Shown: in pieces, positions 24,401 through 36,220 of the stretch
How the letters are laid out: each line of letters opens with the position of its first letter
How positions within the stretch are numbered: the first letter of the stretch is position 1
From: Reticulitermes speratus
Lineage: Eukaryota; Arthropoda; Insecta; Blattodea; Rhinotermitidae
Length of the DNA stretch: 64,000 nucleotides
Direction of reading: 5' to 3'
NCBI GenBank assembly: GCA_021186555.1
Contig: JAJKFL010000042.1
Location: 19,776,021-19,840,020, forward strand
The notes under the pieces: generated by a model
What the model saw: only the letters and a program-made list of their open reading frames with translations
Told to the model about the DNA's origin: nothing
Databases searched by the model: none
Program-made: the position numbers and the translations under genes

Positions 24401-24611
24401 ACCTGTGAGGAGGAACTCGAAGTTGTTCAAGCAGAAGAGAGAGAAGAGTTTCGGCATGGAAGAGAGCGCAGAGTCTCGGAAACGGAAGACGCAAGAGAAT
24501 CATGATAATTAAAGTGTGAAGAAAATGGAATGGAACTTAAAATTATGAAATGACTGTGAACCTGATGTATTCGGATAAAATATGTGTGATATAAAAGTTG
24601 TATCTTTGCTT
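21456..24611. other. Intronic stretch without recognised gene
   Basis: AT-rich. CCCGAAACGTCGGAATCCG at 21736-21754 is a half motif of the hammerhead-like family. An AAT-rich microsatellite lies at 22590-22622. Nothing else recognised; a purine-rich open stretch at 24410-24510 has no known domain. Confidence 0.45.
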
Positions 24612-24850
24612 AATTAAGCACCATGCCATAAGATATATGGAGGAGTGGAGATACACCTCCATGCGATCTTAACGTCGACACAAGACTGAGGTGATTGTTC
24701 AGCTTCAGGAACCGGTCGCTTTACCCTTGGGGGGGAAAGCCCCAGATATCCTTTGAATAGGACGTCGGGTGGGCCCCAGAGAAGGTGTGAATACTGTGGT
24801 GAAGAGAAACTTTCACCTCGGCCAGAAACCCATAATCTTGTCACCATACT
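24612..24850 (-). repeat. Composite tRNA-headed repeat (KRPxxEAxxSP family), fragment
   Basis: The minus strand reads VKRPVPEAEQSPQSCVDVK and ISTPPYILWHGA, the pseudo-coding signature of a dispersed insect repeat. The same signature recurs at 27.5, 35.6 and 42.2 kb. Frames are not conserved as a gene. Confidence 0.65.
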
Positions 24851-25028
24851 GAATGAACTATCCCCTCTGTGTCTAATATAAAGAATATACCTGTATAAAA
24901 GCTGCGAAATTGTTAAATTGGTTTTAAATGCAATAATTCCAAATTAGTTAAGAGGTTAACTGTTTATTTTATCCTAGTAATAAATTGCAACGAGTCTTAT
25001 AGTTGTGTCAGATGAACTGAACTTAATA

Positions 25029-25075
<47 letters not shown>

Positions 25076-26822
25076 GTCCTAAAGTGTTGCAGTGATTAAA
25101 TTATAATTGTATGGTTTGACCGAAGTAAGTACAAATGTTGTCAAGAGTTAATGAAGACTGATAAATTTGCAGACATTCGTTTGTTCCCAGCACAGTTGTT
25201 TTATCGCTGTTTTTGGAGATCCGTTTTTATTATTATTATTTGTAGCTCTGTGCTACATCCGTCGTTCTCCTTGATAACTTCACTAAAATGACACACTTTG
25301 GGTGTTAGACTTTCAGACACTCTAGGATGGAAGACTTCGTCTTGATGCTCTTTTTTTTTTACCTTTTTGATGCTTTTAAACACTGTCCATCCCTTTTGGA
25401 AACTGCAGGTCTTCGAGCCTTCACCCGCAATTTTAGACCTTTCCATGTTTCCTGTTACGTGCAAGCATTTTTCTCTGTCAAGTTGCGTCAAAGCAAAGAG
25501 CTTGTTGTGCACACACGTAGATATACTCAGTAAACCAAACAGTGCGTTACGACAGATATTACACTGGCAGACTATATTTGTGTGTCGTCACACTTCGTTT
25601 ACGTTATGATGGAACCCAGTACAATTCCTGTTTTATTTTTCATTCAGCGATAAAACTTGATTTCATTTCCTTTTTCTTGTCTCCTTTTTTGTGTAACTGT
25701 CTTATTAGTGCAGTTGCTTAATTTGTTATTCAAGAATCGGATTACCCATAACGTAACCTTATACCATCTTAGGAGGGTGTTGAGTCAGCTCACTTAATCT
25801 TTTTTGCTATTTTTATTTGTGTAATTCTGTTGTATCTCTGTATTTTTGTGTTCATGCTGGTTTCATAATTGTCCCTATGCTCGTAAGCTTACACATTAAT
25901 ACATTCATCTGCGTTTAATTGAATTTTAACCGATTCTTGTAATAGAGAATTTAATCTTTCACATCAAGTGAAAAATATACTTTTATAGCGCCTGAGAGCA
26001 GGTAGCTGGGAAGAGTATTTAGGCCAAAGGAAAAGGAAGTAACAGGATTAATGAAACTTAAATATTTGTAGCCTACCAATTGTGTGATAAATGAAGGAAC
26101 AAAAATTAAGGAAAGGCATAAAAATTATTTATCAGTAAATCTGAAGAAAAGACTTTTATTGGTATACCTACTTGTACTTGTATCCATTGTATTTATTAGC
26201 TACGGCAACAGACGAGGAAGGAGGACCAAACTGTTTGTGACATGCAATAAGAAGCTGACAGATTAGCCCACATCATTGCTTGCATTTTGACATGTTTAAT
26301 GAAGCTTATGATAATGTCGATATATGGGACCAGCATTGTGCCAGACTGCAACGTACGGGGACGTGTGAAACAAAACAAAACATGATTGATCCATCGCGAG
26401 CGATACGTTGTGTGAATTTTGAAGCTAGTGTTTCTATGTTTCTTGTCAATGGCATACTTCCAGTTCACTGTTTTGTTTGGACGTTCTGCGTCAATGGATT
26501 ATAACGCTCAATGAAGCCGGTCATGAAGCGAGCTACTGATTATGACGACATTTAACCCGAATTTGTGTGATCATGTCATCACTGGCAATGCCACACGCAC
26601 AACACGTCCCTGTAGAATCCCAATGAAATATTTTCTTTACAGGCTGTGATGTTATAAATGACATTAGTTTCTCTCCCACCTGCCTGGTACAATCACTGCC
26701 CTAAAAGATTCGCTTTTAACATCTGCTTACTGTCTGAGAGTGGTGAGGAAATACTTGGACCGACTGAAGACGCTGCGTATAACTAAATAACACCATAGAG
26801 CAGAGTCCTTCTTGAGAATCTA
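24851..26822. other. Intronic stretch without recognised gene; (TTA)n microsatellite
   Basis: A (TTA)n run occupies about 25030-25072. Small open frames (25201-25512 minus, 26196-26504 both strands) have no recognised domain. Confidence 0.45.
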
Positions 26823-27210
26823 ACAGGTCCTCAGCTAGTCAAGAAATTCCCTGCATTTTATGGAACCCGAAGGTTCATTACCGCGTTCACAAGAGCCCGC
26901 CACCTGTCCCTATCCTGAGCCATAACAATCCAGTCCATGCACCCCCATCCCACTTCTTGAAGATCCATTTTAATATTATCCTCCCATCTACGCCTGCGCC
27001 TTCCAAGTGGTCTCCTTCCCTCAGGTCTCCCCATCAAAATCTTGTATCCACCTCTGCGCTCCCCCAAACGTGCAACATGCCCCGCCCACCTCATTCTTCT
27101 TGATTTGATCACCGAGAAGACGCTGCATATTGAGGAACTTAAGAAATTGTACTCGTCACGGTGTCCGGCTCTGTCGCTTACCCAGCCTCGTATGTACTGG
27201 TTCGGCAATC
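26823..27210 (-). mobile_element. Non-LTR retrotransposon (LINE) 3' end, best-preserved copy
   Basis: The minus-strand open frame (26858-27208) encodes the C-terminal tail typical of many insect LINE polyproteins. It reads [37 protein letters not shown], and [19 protein letters not shown], ending NLRVP. The reverse-transcriptase core is absent, so it is a 5'-truncated insertion. Four more copies lie at 2.2, 4.1, 43.2 and 51.1 kb, all on the minus strand. Confidence 0.88.
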
Positions 27211-27211
27211 T

Positions 27212-27330
27212 TTTCCGGGGGTAAAGCGGCCGGGGCGTGAAGCGAACGAATTACGTCCGTCTGTTGCTAGACGAGCTTCAGGATGAAAGGAGTCACAGTT
27301 CTACTTATCACTGTAGTTGTATGGCGTGCA
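27212..27330 (+). repeat. Fragment of the composite tRNA-headed repeat
   Basis: CCGGGGGTAAAGCGGCCGGG and GCGTGAAGCGAAC match the 63.7-kb copy (there on the minus strand). It abuts the LINE tail directly. Confidence 0.5.
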
Positions 27331-27514
27331 CAGGGACAATTTTGGTTTGCACTTTTTTTTACAAGTATAAAAAATGAAGGAGGGCAGGGAACGTTGTGCA
27401 GAAGAGAGAAATTTAAGACGCATAAAATGATTTTTATTCGAGATGACTAAAGATGCGATAGCGCTAGGAGTCACAGACTTAGATTGAAAGGTAAGAAAGT
27501 GAATTAAAGGTAAG

Positions 27515-27745
27515 GTTAGATTTGTGCTTGATTAAGTAGCACACCTACAGGACGTATGGAAGGGGAGGGGGTGAAGCTGTAGCTATACGCATTCTTGTCC
27601 TGGGCACTAGATGTAATTGAATGGTCAGTTTCACGCCCCAGTCGCTTTACCTCCGATACGCATTTCACAGTAGGCTGTATGGGCTTCAGCACCCGGTCTG
27701 GAAGCTCTGCAGAAAATTGTAATCTGTGCACCTGCCGGAAATTGA
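27515..27745 (-). repeat. Composite tRNA-headed repeat, fragment
   Basis: The minus strand reads LKPIQPTVKCVSEVKRLGRE then TDHSITSSAQDKNAYSYS. Compare PPVQWV and KRLEREADQLSPSVADLKN at 42.2 kb. Same family as the copies at 24.6, 35.6 and 63.7 kb. Confidence 0.7.
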
Positions 27746-27984
27746 ATCCAATTTCCAGTTGTCTAGTCCGTAGTCTAGTCAGTGTACAGACAGCATTTGT
27801 AAAATACTATTAAAATGGGTTTTAAATTAATGGTGTGGGATGCTGTGGAGTGCAATCAGCAGCAAGTCATCTAAGTTAATATCATGTGTAATATTGAACT
27901 TCCTGATGGTAATCGGTCGTTTCAGAAATATATACGAGATAACAAGGTAGGCAAGGTGTGTGTGACGTAACACTTCAGCATAAA

Positions 27985-28110
27985 CATTGTTGCCATGGGA
28001 ACGCAGCAGTGCATCCACTGTATTGCTAACATACATAGTCGCTGTCAACAATGTAATAACTGTTGCTATGGAAGCACAACAGTGCGTTATCTGTGTTGTT
28101 GCACTGCATA
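27985..28110 (+). repeat. Diverged ~72-bp direct duplication with X-box-like sites
   Basis: AACATTGTTGCCATGGGAAC (27984-28003) and TAACTGTTGCTATGGAAGC (28057-28075) begin two diverged repeats. Each continues with a CAGTGC(A/G)T block. The first has an X-box-like GTTGCCATGGGAAC and the second a weaker GTTGCTATGGAAGC. Confidence 0.35.
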
Positions 28111-28139
28111 TGTCGTTGCCAACAATACGAAACACACTT

Positions 28140-28380
28140 CTTCACCTAAAGTTCCCAACATTTTACGCCGATTTTAACCAAATATAGAGTTTCTCGACTG
28201 ATTCTCGTAAAAGTCCCCCATATTAGATTTCAAGAAAATCCTTCCATTGGGAGCTGCGCGTATACATGCGGACAGATAGACAGACAGGCAGGCAGCCAGA
28301 AAGATGGACAGGACACGAGGAAGCTAGTGGTCGCTTTTCGTTATTTATGCAAACGCACCTACAAATGAATAATTCATATA
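28140..28380 (-). repeat. Dispersed repeat with (CAGA)n core, member 3
   Basis: TTCCATTGGGAGCTGCGCG, ATGCGGACAGATAGACAGAC and GTGGTCGCTTTTCGTTATTT follow the same order as at 5.34 kb. Confidence 0.55.
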
Positions 28381-28979
28381 TAGGTTTGAAGTTTACCCTG
28401 ATGGTCTTATATCGTATTACACTGCAGCCAACTAAGTGCACGGTGAAAAGTGAAACAATTAGACACACAGTGGCTGTCAGAAAAAACTCGTAAAATAAAT
28501 ATGGATGAATTACATTGCACACCTTTACATATTTCGACCTAATGCGAGGTAATTATGAGGAGATATACGTTACCAACGCCTTACATGCAGTTAACGAATT
28601 AAAACCACGTGTCTGTCATTGTACAGATAAAATTATGTACAGCAGCCGGTGTTCGTATAAAATAGGAATAATGACAACAGTATAAAACCCATGTTTATGT
28701 GTGATTGTTACTATTCCCCTTTGGAAATGCCCCCAGTGTGAAATTGGTACATGCCCGTTTCCGAAATTCCGGTGCTCCTGTCCATTCTTCACAGTTACGC
28801 GTACCCATGGTTTAAAATTGGCTACTTACGTCTTTGTAATAATAACAACAATAACAGTCATACTATTCTTCTTACTCTTACTTGATATCAGTGACAGTTA
28901 TTACGCTTATGCGGACTCTAATCTGTGTATTGACCGACAAGTAGCTTTATTTCGTTAACTGTTTGTAACGTGTTTAGTT

Positions 28980-29025
28980 ATAGGCTCCCCTTGATGACCT
29001 CACAGTACGTCGAAACATATCGAGG
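28980..29025 (+). repeat. Decayed hammerhead-like motif
   Basis: CUUGAUGACC, an approximate GAC/GUC helix, GAAACAUAUC and GAGG follow in the order of the hammerhead-like family. The core is altered (CUUGAU in place of CUGANGAU), so it is probably inactive. Confidence 0.3.
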
Positions 29026-29321
29026 TGTGTAATGTAATTTGTAACTGTATTTCATAAATTTATGTTACGGTTATTATTATGTCTGTTTATTTAGTGCAAG
29101 TCTACAGTAAAACTGGATGAATATTAGTGCGTGTGTTCCCATTTCTTTTGGTAATTTTTCGGTCATTGAAGAATGTAAACCCAATTAGAGTATTGCGCTT
29201 AGGGGGAATATCGACTGACTTTATGAACTCTTCAGGAAATTGCGGGGACTCCTGTATTTTAAAACAATGTCTAACCTTAAATTGTAACTGCGTTCCCTTT
29301 TCTGTTTCGTTAAGCCGTGTT

Positions 29322-29322
<1 letters not shown>

Positions 29323-29352
<30 letters not shown>
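29323..29352 (+). repeat. 30-nt poly(C) run
   Basis: Thirty consecutive C residues, G on the other strand. The exact length is likely unstable and prone to sequencing error. Confidence 0.95.
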
Positions 29353-29353
<1 letters not shown>

Positions 29354-30099
29354 TGAAAGGAGATAAGAAATCCTTTAAACTAAGATGTTGTGATGTTCTC
29401 GACACGAAGGGATTCTAGCGGAGGTCCAGAGGAAACGCTATACTAAGTCAGCATTTTTTAAATCCAGAAAGACCGAAATATTGCCTTTAGTGCTCAAAAT
29501 CTTAAGAAAGCGGAAAATACATAACTTTATCTTTGCCTGTTACTTCTTTACTTTATCCAGCACTCAGTGATGTTCAGTGTTACGGCCTGCCGTGGCTACA
29601 GAAGAATTAAAGACTGCATTTCACTACAGCGGATGAGTTTTTATGTCATTTTAAGGATGTATACTATATGACACTAAAATGGCGAAATAATGGAGGAAAT
29701 TAATATAGACATATATAGTTTACATAAATTTATAATGGAATATAGATGCAAGTGGACACACCATTCATCCAGAATAAAAGATACAAGCTTTCTCAATTTA
29801 GTGTATGCATGTACTCCGACCGGCAAAAGAAACGTAGGTCGATCAAGGAGAAAATGAAGAGACCAATGCCCATGAAGAGAGAAGATGGCATTACTGCTGC
29901 TGCTACTGGTGATGTGATGTTTCAACTCCAGAAGTTATATACCCTCGAAAGAGATGGAAATGGAAACCAGAATGATAAATTTACAAGGGTTTTAAGGGCG
30001 GTGGCAGCAGTCGTGACCCATTTTAAGGCACTGTCCAGGCAATCCCCTTGGAGAGGTAACAGTGAAGTCAGGATATTTTGCCTATTAAAGTATATATAT

Positions 30100-30194
30100 C
30101 AGTGGCGTATCCTGATCCGGAGGTCAGGTCTAGTGGAACGGTACAATGCCGCATTATGTACCTGTCCGCTGGACCTGACCAGGATTCGCCACTG
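30100..30194. mobile_element. 95-bp foldback with hAT-like ends
   Basis: Starts CAGTGGCGTATCCTG and ends CAGGATTCGCCACTG. Further inside, GGTCAGGTC and GGTAC are again inverted, so almost the whole element is one imperfect hairpin. The CAGTGGCG end is hAT-like, but no 8-bp target duplication is visible. Confidence 0.5.
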
Positions 30195-30228
30195 AATAAA
30201 CAAGGTGTATATATATATATATATATTA

Positions 30229-30772
30229 TAGGGTGTATATAAAATGCATCAAAACAAACAAAAAGTGAAAAGTTCGTATAAACATATATCAGGAAATTAG
30301 TGTTTTTTCTTGTTTAATTGAAATAGTACATTCAACAATAAGTATCTTAACTATGTAATAGTTTACTTATCACTGACATAATACACGTTCCCAATTTAAT
30401 AACTGTTCAGTTATTATTGTTTATTAAGTCACAGTTCACGACAGATACTCAAAATGTTCTCCACCTGTATCAATGCACGCATGGCCACGTCTGGTCACGG
30501 ACTGTGCGCATCCTTGCAAAGGTTCCGCAGCGGTTGCGAATGGTTCCAAAGTGCGTTGGTAAAGTGTCTCTTCATTTTCAATTGGAGTTGAATACACCAG
30601 GACTTTTACGTGTCCTCACAGATATAAATATAAAGGACTGAGGTCGCGCAAACTTGGGGGCTATACCTTGAAAATTAAGAGTTTACAGACGTATCTTGAT
30701 ATGAAACTTTTTTCTTGTTTTGGTGCGGGGAACTAATTCCTGATTTTGTCCGAGCATTTAGGTACGCCCTAT
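30229..30772 (-). mobile_element. Deleted Tc1/mariner-superfamily element
   Basis: TA-flanked ends TAGGGTGTATATAAAATGC (left) and, inverted, TAGGGCGTACCTAAATGC (right). About 30420-30665 on the minus strand is the C-terminal part of a DD34E-type transposase. It reads FGTIRNRCGTFARMRTV followed by remnants of the ACID.GGEHFE tail, with stops. At ~540 bp it keeps only the ends and the C-terminal coding region. Confidence 0.72.
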
Positions 30773-32104
30773 ACATATCGTCACTGCTACACTGCCCTGC
30801 TCACTCTATGAATGAGAGGAGGATGAGGAGAGGAAGAGAGAAGGAATGAGAAAGAACCCTCTACTAGTTTGTTCTTGCCAAATTACCAAACCGCCTTCTC
30901 TAGTCTCATTTCTATTTTATTTGGTTTATTATAGTTAAATCATTTTATCATTTCTCTGACATTTATTCTAAAATTATCTTTTATTTATCGATTTTAATAT
31001 CTGACGTCACTGCAACGTTATGTAAATATTTGATTTAACCTCATGTTATTTGAACATAGTGCAAATAATGTTAAATTCCTATAGGCTACTGTCACTTTAA
31101 CTTTTACCACTACCTACCAATATCCAAAGTCATGCGTTAAATTCATTCAGTACTTCTGTGTCCAGTTTAGTATGATGCACAATCGTAACTGGTAAAAAGG
31201 TTTGAGCTGAAAAGTGGCGGCATTATGTGCTGGATATAAGAATAACTGACTGACTAATGGAACCCACTGCATTACGGTTTTCTGGGATGTGACGCTGTGT
31301 GGTTTGGTATAAGTGTAGTGACGTTTCGGCGGAGACTATTGTCTTTTTGGGTTCAGAGACAAAGACAGTTTCGAATGTGCAAAGCTTGCATAGAATAGCC
31401 TTCCCACAGAGAATCAGTAATGGACAGTAAAGACGCAAGACGAGACATCAATGCAATTATGTTACGTCATACTTGTGCTGAGAAGGCTGTTGGAACTGAA
31501 GATCCATGAAATGTGTAATGGAAAAATGCTAATGTATACCCTTTACCTAAAACGGTTTTGTGTAAGTGTAATTAAATGGAGAAGGATTTTTTGACAACAT
31601 GCATAACACGTATGGGCAAATGCGAAATGCTTGCGCAGTATTGATCGAGAAGTGTGTATGGAGGAGACCATCAGGGAGCCCTATTTATAGACAGGATGAA
31701 AATATTGCAAGTTAAGAAATATAGGGACGTAACACTTATGACACCGTCGTTCGTATTGCTGCTTTCGGTCTATTCCAGACGCAATCACTGCATTCTTTTG
31801 TTCGTCGCTTTGGGTGATACGTTATGGATAGTCAACTGTTTCTCCGACCTCTCTAATTCTACCTCATTTCTTGTACTTCTCCCGTAAATTTCTCTCGTAA
31901 ATTTTCGGGATATCGTGTTTCCTCTACTTTTCTCTTAAAATGCGAGGTCTTCAGATTGTCATTTACGTCTCAGCCCACTTTTCGTACCTCTAAGAGAAAA
32001 ATTTGTTGCCTCAGTTATTATGTCACAGAGAGCATAGTCCGTATTATGAAGACCAATCACATAAATGTCGTTAGATCTTCAAGTAAAGCGTCTGTCGTTT
32101 CTGT
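30773..32104. other. Intronic stretch without recognised gene
   Basis: A half hammerhead-like motif (minus strand CCGCCGAAACGUCACUAC) lies at 31316-31335. Otherwise nothing recognised. Confidence 0.4.
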
Positions 32105-32265
32105 CTGGTTTTAGTCAAAACTAAAATGCATCGACGAAATTTCATAGAAATCCAAAATACGAAATTTCAGGAAAATATGTCCGATGTGAGTCGCCGTGTT
32201 CGATAAGGACAGATGGACAGACATGAAGAGGCTTGTAGTCGCTATAGACGGTGAGAACTCGTGTG
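32105..32265 (-). repeat. Dispersed repeat with CAGA core, member 4 (decayed)
   Basis: GATAAGGACAGATGGACAGAC, cut short here to its core, is followed by GTAGTCGCTATAG, corresponding to GTGGTCGCTTTTCG in the better copies. Weak match. Confidence 0.35.
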
Positions 32266-34919
32266 AGAATGGATCCTATAATGGCGCGGACTGTACTGAG
32301 TTCGGTGAGATTAGGGCTCCAGGGTCGTGATTTTGTCAGCACGTTCGGTTGATTCAAAACCACATGTATGCATCAACTGACAAAATATATACTTCGTAAC
32401 GGAGGTATTGTTCGGTGCTTAGGTCTTTGGTATCTCCTAGTATAGAACAGCTGTAATTCTCGATCAAATGCACTGCCGGTCTAAGTCACCCTTTTGTACG
32501 TTTAGCTACATGTGGGGTCTGAGGAAAGTAACAACAAAATCTGTAATCTCCTTTAAAATGTTTTCTTCTTACGATAAGAAGCAGAAGCCGTATGGACGTA
32601 GAGGGTTAGAAAAAAATTGCCTTAAAAGATAGATGAGTTGGTTTTTTAAAATTAAAACATACCATAAAAGATCAAATTTGTTAATTATTGAATATTCATC
32701 AAGAGTAGCTGATCACTGCGTTTAAGGTACGTCAGCCATTAAATCCTACGGTTAGCTGTTAATAGTGACTTGCTAGACTTTGAGACGCCGGTGCTTTGAC
32801 TTTAAATTTATCGGTAAAAAGAAATACATGTATAACATTTTGACTTAACTCCATTATGTCTCCATGTCAACATGTGTATGCTACCGATGTGTGTTCGTCT
32901 AGCAGAACCTCGTGGCTGTTATTTTCGGAATATTCTGTGCTTCCTGTTCGCAGTTTTGAGTTATTGATTTCTCGGTCACATCCGTATAAAGAGTTGCGTG
33001 TGTGCGGTCGTACATGCACATGACCAATAAGAAGGGATGAAATGAAATTTCCGGACTGTGAAACATCACGTATAATAAACTGTAGGTAATTTGAAACAGC
33101 GAATAAATGATTGTACCTATGGCCAGCAAGTTGGACGCTAAATAGAAGTCAGTAACGAGGAGGACTCTAAAAAAGTACTATTGAGGGAAGGAATGAAAAA
33201 GGTCAATGGATGCCGGTGGCGTTCATCCCCACACCTGATGTTTGTTGTCTGTTTCATGGTTTGAATTCTGCGTTTTGACCACAGATTGTATTCATATCTT
33301 TTGTATTTATCTCACAACAAACAGCGATTATTTCCCTGTACAGCAATAGCTAACTTGTTTTCATAACCGAGGTGAAAGGGGTTTACTGCGCGGTACGAGC
33401 TGAATGTTTAAATGCATTTCAAGTTATTCCTACGATTTACAGGATTAAATTTACTTGTTAAATGTGTTAGTTACATGATCTGCTTTAGAACCAGACTGCA
33501 CTGTTGTCTGTATTATTTAATGGCTTTTACGAATTCTTCATATAGGCTGCTTTTAATTTTTCTGAAAATGTTGTTAACCTTTGGAAACTGGAAATTTACA
33601 GTACATTATATTCCATATTTAAGCACGGTTTCGAATTTTTGATAAGGACCGAGCTATGTTTTCAGTTCGTCTTTCGAGACCTGAAACTATTTTAAGTAAC
33701 ATTCAAAAATTCAGTTTCCACGTTACACAAAACCCGATGTATCTCTAAACGGTTGCAAGATAAATGTGCTGATAACAGAGAAATAATCTCTGTTTATTTG
33801 GAGAATCGTACGTAATACATAAACGCACTCTGTGGGCAGTATGCAGGCATTTACTTGTTTTCCATTCAAATATTTGATCTAATTAACCGACCTTTACTAA
33901 GAGGCCAGAAGTACAGTACTTCACGGAATAGGCAGTAATGGCTGGCGACTTCAAAAATCACTTAGGCTTTTCTTAGTCGTATCTGACTTATTTTTACTTT
34001 CGCTGTCTATGCTGTAGCCTTTTTGGAAAGTTAGGTCTTATTTTTTCACTCTATTGGAACCACTTCAGTCGGTAGTCACGTAGTCTGTTGTTTCAGAATA
34101 TTGCTCTTTACGTTGTCTTCTTTTGGGTATTTATCCAAATTAGTACAATGTTTTCAACCCACAATTCACAAACGCCTTCGTTCTTAATATCCTTCAATTA
34201 GTCACAATAAAAATTTATCTGCGAAAACATACAGTATCTTTAAAGCCGTGTCAATACATTATTCTATTTCATATCCTCACAGACCAGAAATTCAATTAGA
34301 AGTGTTGTCGAATTAGAATTTAATACCAAGTTCATCAATCGATATTACGGTATCGTACAAACACATGAGATTCTCTAATGAAACGTACATGGATCTGCAA
34401 TAATACTGAAGAAGTATTTGTTAAACTGCAGTCGTAGTGTTGCTGTCACTTTAAATTACAGCTACACTGATCTGTAACAATGTGAAGGGCTGAACAGAAC
34501 AAATAACGTCAGAACGGGAAGCTGGGCTGTAATTGGACAGTGCCATAATAAATTTCGTTAATAACGGTGCGGCACGTTGACGTATTATTGAATATTACAT
34601 GACCAGAGTATAGGATTACTTGCCCCAGAAGATCGAGTCTAGCTTGGCTACAAATCGAAGTTTACAATTCCCATTACATCTCTATAATAGGAATTAACAT
34701 AATCAAATAATATTGTGTGATGCTCATATCAAGAGAAACGGTCATATTTATTGACTGGTTTGTATCACTGGTCATAACCGTGATCCTCGACTATGGCGCG
34801 ATGTTAAGTGTCGTATACTGAGTCGACGGAAAGTCTCACGTGTGTACGAGTCCAGCATTCCCCTCAAGATGTTACGCTTCCATTTCCACTTTCTTTTATT
34901 CCACTCCAGTGATCCAGTA
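32266..34919. other. Intronic stretch without recognised gene
   Basis: AT-rich. At 33775-33850, AATAATCTCTGTTT followed by GAGAAtC..ACATAAAcGCACT is a third, partial relative of the repeat pair at 44.7 and 48.85 kb. No coding signal recognised. Confidence 0.4.
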
Positions 34920-35110
34920 ATTCTTTTGAAGCAATAACTACGTGGTAACCTTCCCTAGCGACAAACGTTTGGGCTGGTTGACATTGCTGATTGGTACTTG
35001 AGGGAGAAAACTCGAGTGCAGTTACTACTCCATCCACGGGATGTCGTTCCGTGGCCTCAGTATAGATACGCATCTTTCGTGCTTTATATGCTTTAAAGTG
35101 TTCGAAATGA
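34920..35110 (+). repeat. Dispersed repeat shared with 19790-19990
   Basis: Second copy of the unclassified family; see the entry at 19790 for the shared blocks. Confidence 0.5.
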
Positions 35111-35559
35111 TGTAAGTTTAACACAGTTCGTCGATTATTTGTTCAAATTTCTATTCCGACTACACTGTAAAAAGAAGGATTTTGTTCTAATTTACAGTCA
35201 AAATGGAATAAATGTTAGTTACTGCTGTGATTCAAACTGTCATGTTCCAGTACACAAGTTAGAGGGTTTTCAAGTGCAGAGGTTATAGACTATACACGTG
35301 AATATCAGGTGAACATTACATGAATTGGCTGCTTCAACTTCATTGATGAATTCTACTGGACTTAAAACGTAGTGAAAGGTAAATCCGTTGTTCAACAATA
35401 TATCGCCACATGATGGCTTTACGTCCTTGAAAATCAGTCCAGTTTATGATCCGAAAACTAAAAAACTGGTTTCAGATGTTATACACCTATAACCATGGAT
35501 TCAGCAAATATGGCTATCTTGGCGCGGAAGCTAATAATAGGCCTATTTTCAGTGTCTAA

Positions 35560-35770
35560 AAGTAAAGGTAAAGTTGTGCCTGTGCAAGACCACGAAGGCA
35601 TATGGTGCAGCGCAGTTGTAGTTCCACTCATTCTTAACCTCGGCACTATATATACGTGAATGGTCATCTTCACTCCGCAGCCGATTTATCCTAAGGGTAA
35701 GCGTCACGGATACCCATTGAACAGGAGGCTGAATGGGCCCCAAAGCCGGACTAAACGTTTTGGAGAAGAA
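35560..35770 (-). repeat. Composite tRNA-headed repeat, fragment
   Basis: The minus strand reads ALGPIQPPVQWVSVTLTL, then RSEDDHSRIYSAEVKNEW and CAAPYAFVVLHRHNFTF. This is clearly homologous to ALGPTEPPVQWVTGALCEG at 42.2 kb. The shared frame reflects common descent of the repeat, not a host gene. Confidence 0.75.
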
Positions 35771-36220
35771 AGAAATATCTTGCTCATGCCATGGATGGAA
35801 CCGCAATTCCTCGCTTGTCCAGACCTCAGCATAGTCGCTGTACCTTTTCATTGTGTACTGAAATTCAGCACCTTGTAGCTATATGCTGCTGGCCAACCTG
35901 GACGAGATATTGCACTGCTAATAAATGATAAAGTTCAAATTTCTAAGTCAACAGAAAAGCTGAAACTGTTTCATATCCAAGCGTCACGGCGTCAATGCCT
36001 GCACGCAAGAACGTGGTAGTAAAGTTATGCCCATTGCAGTTTTGAGCGTTTACATAATGGGATGTTTGTTCAGTTCTACTCTTCTGCCGCTTTGCCGGGG
36101 AGGAATAAGCAACTTGTACACATCGGGTGAAGGGTGGATTAGCTGCGTTGCCGGTTTAGACTAGGTGCTGAAGATAAGCATTTCAATGTTTCTTCCGGGC
36201 GTAGATGCGAATTTTCTGTG

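Larger units (their letters stand above)
28381..30099. other. Intronic stretch without recognised gene
   Basis: The 149-codon frame at 29746-30195 (+) ends inside a foldback element, has a mirror open frame on the minus strand and no recognised domain; it is not called as a gene. Poly(C) and a hammerhead-like relic are listed separately. Confidence 0.45.

Noticed and set aside
29746..30195. 149-codon + strand ORF
   Set aside because: No recognised domain, its last third is a foldback element, and the opposite strand is equally open.
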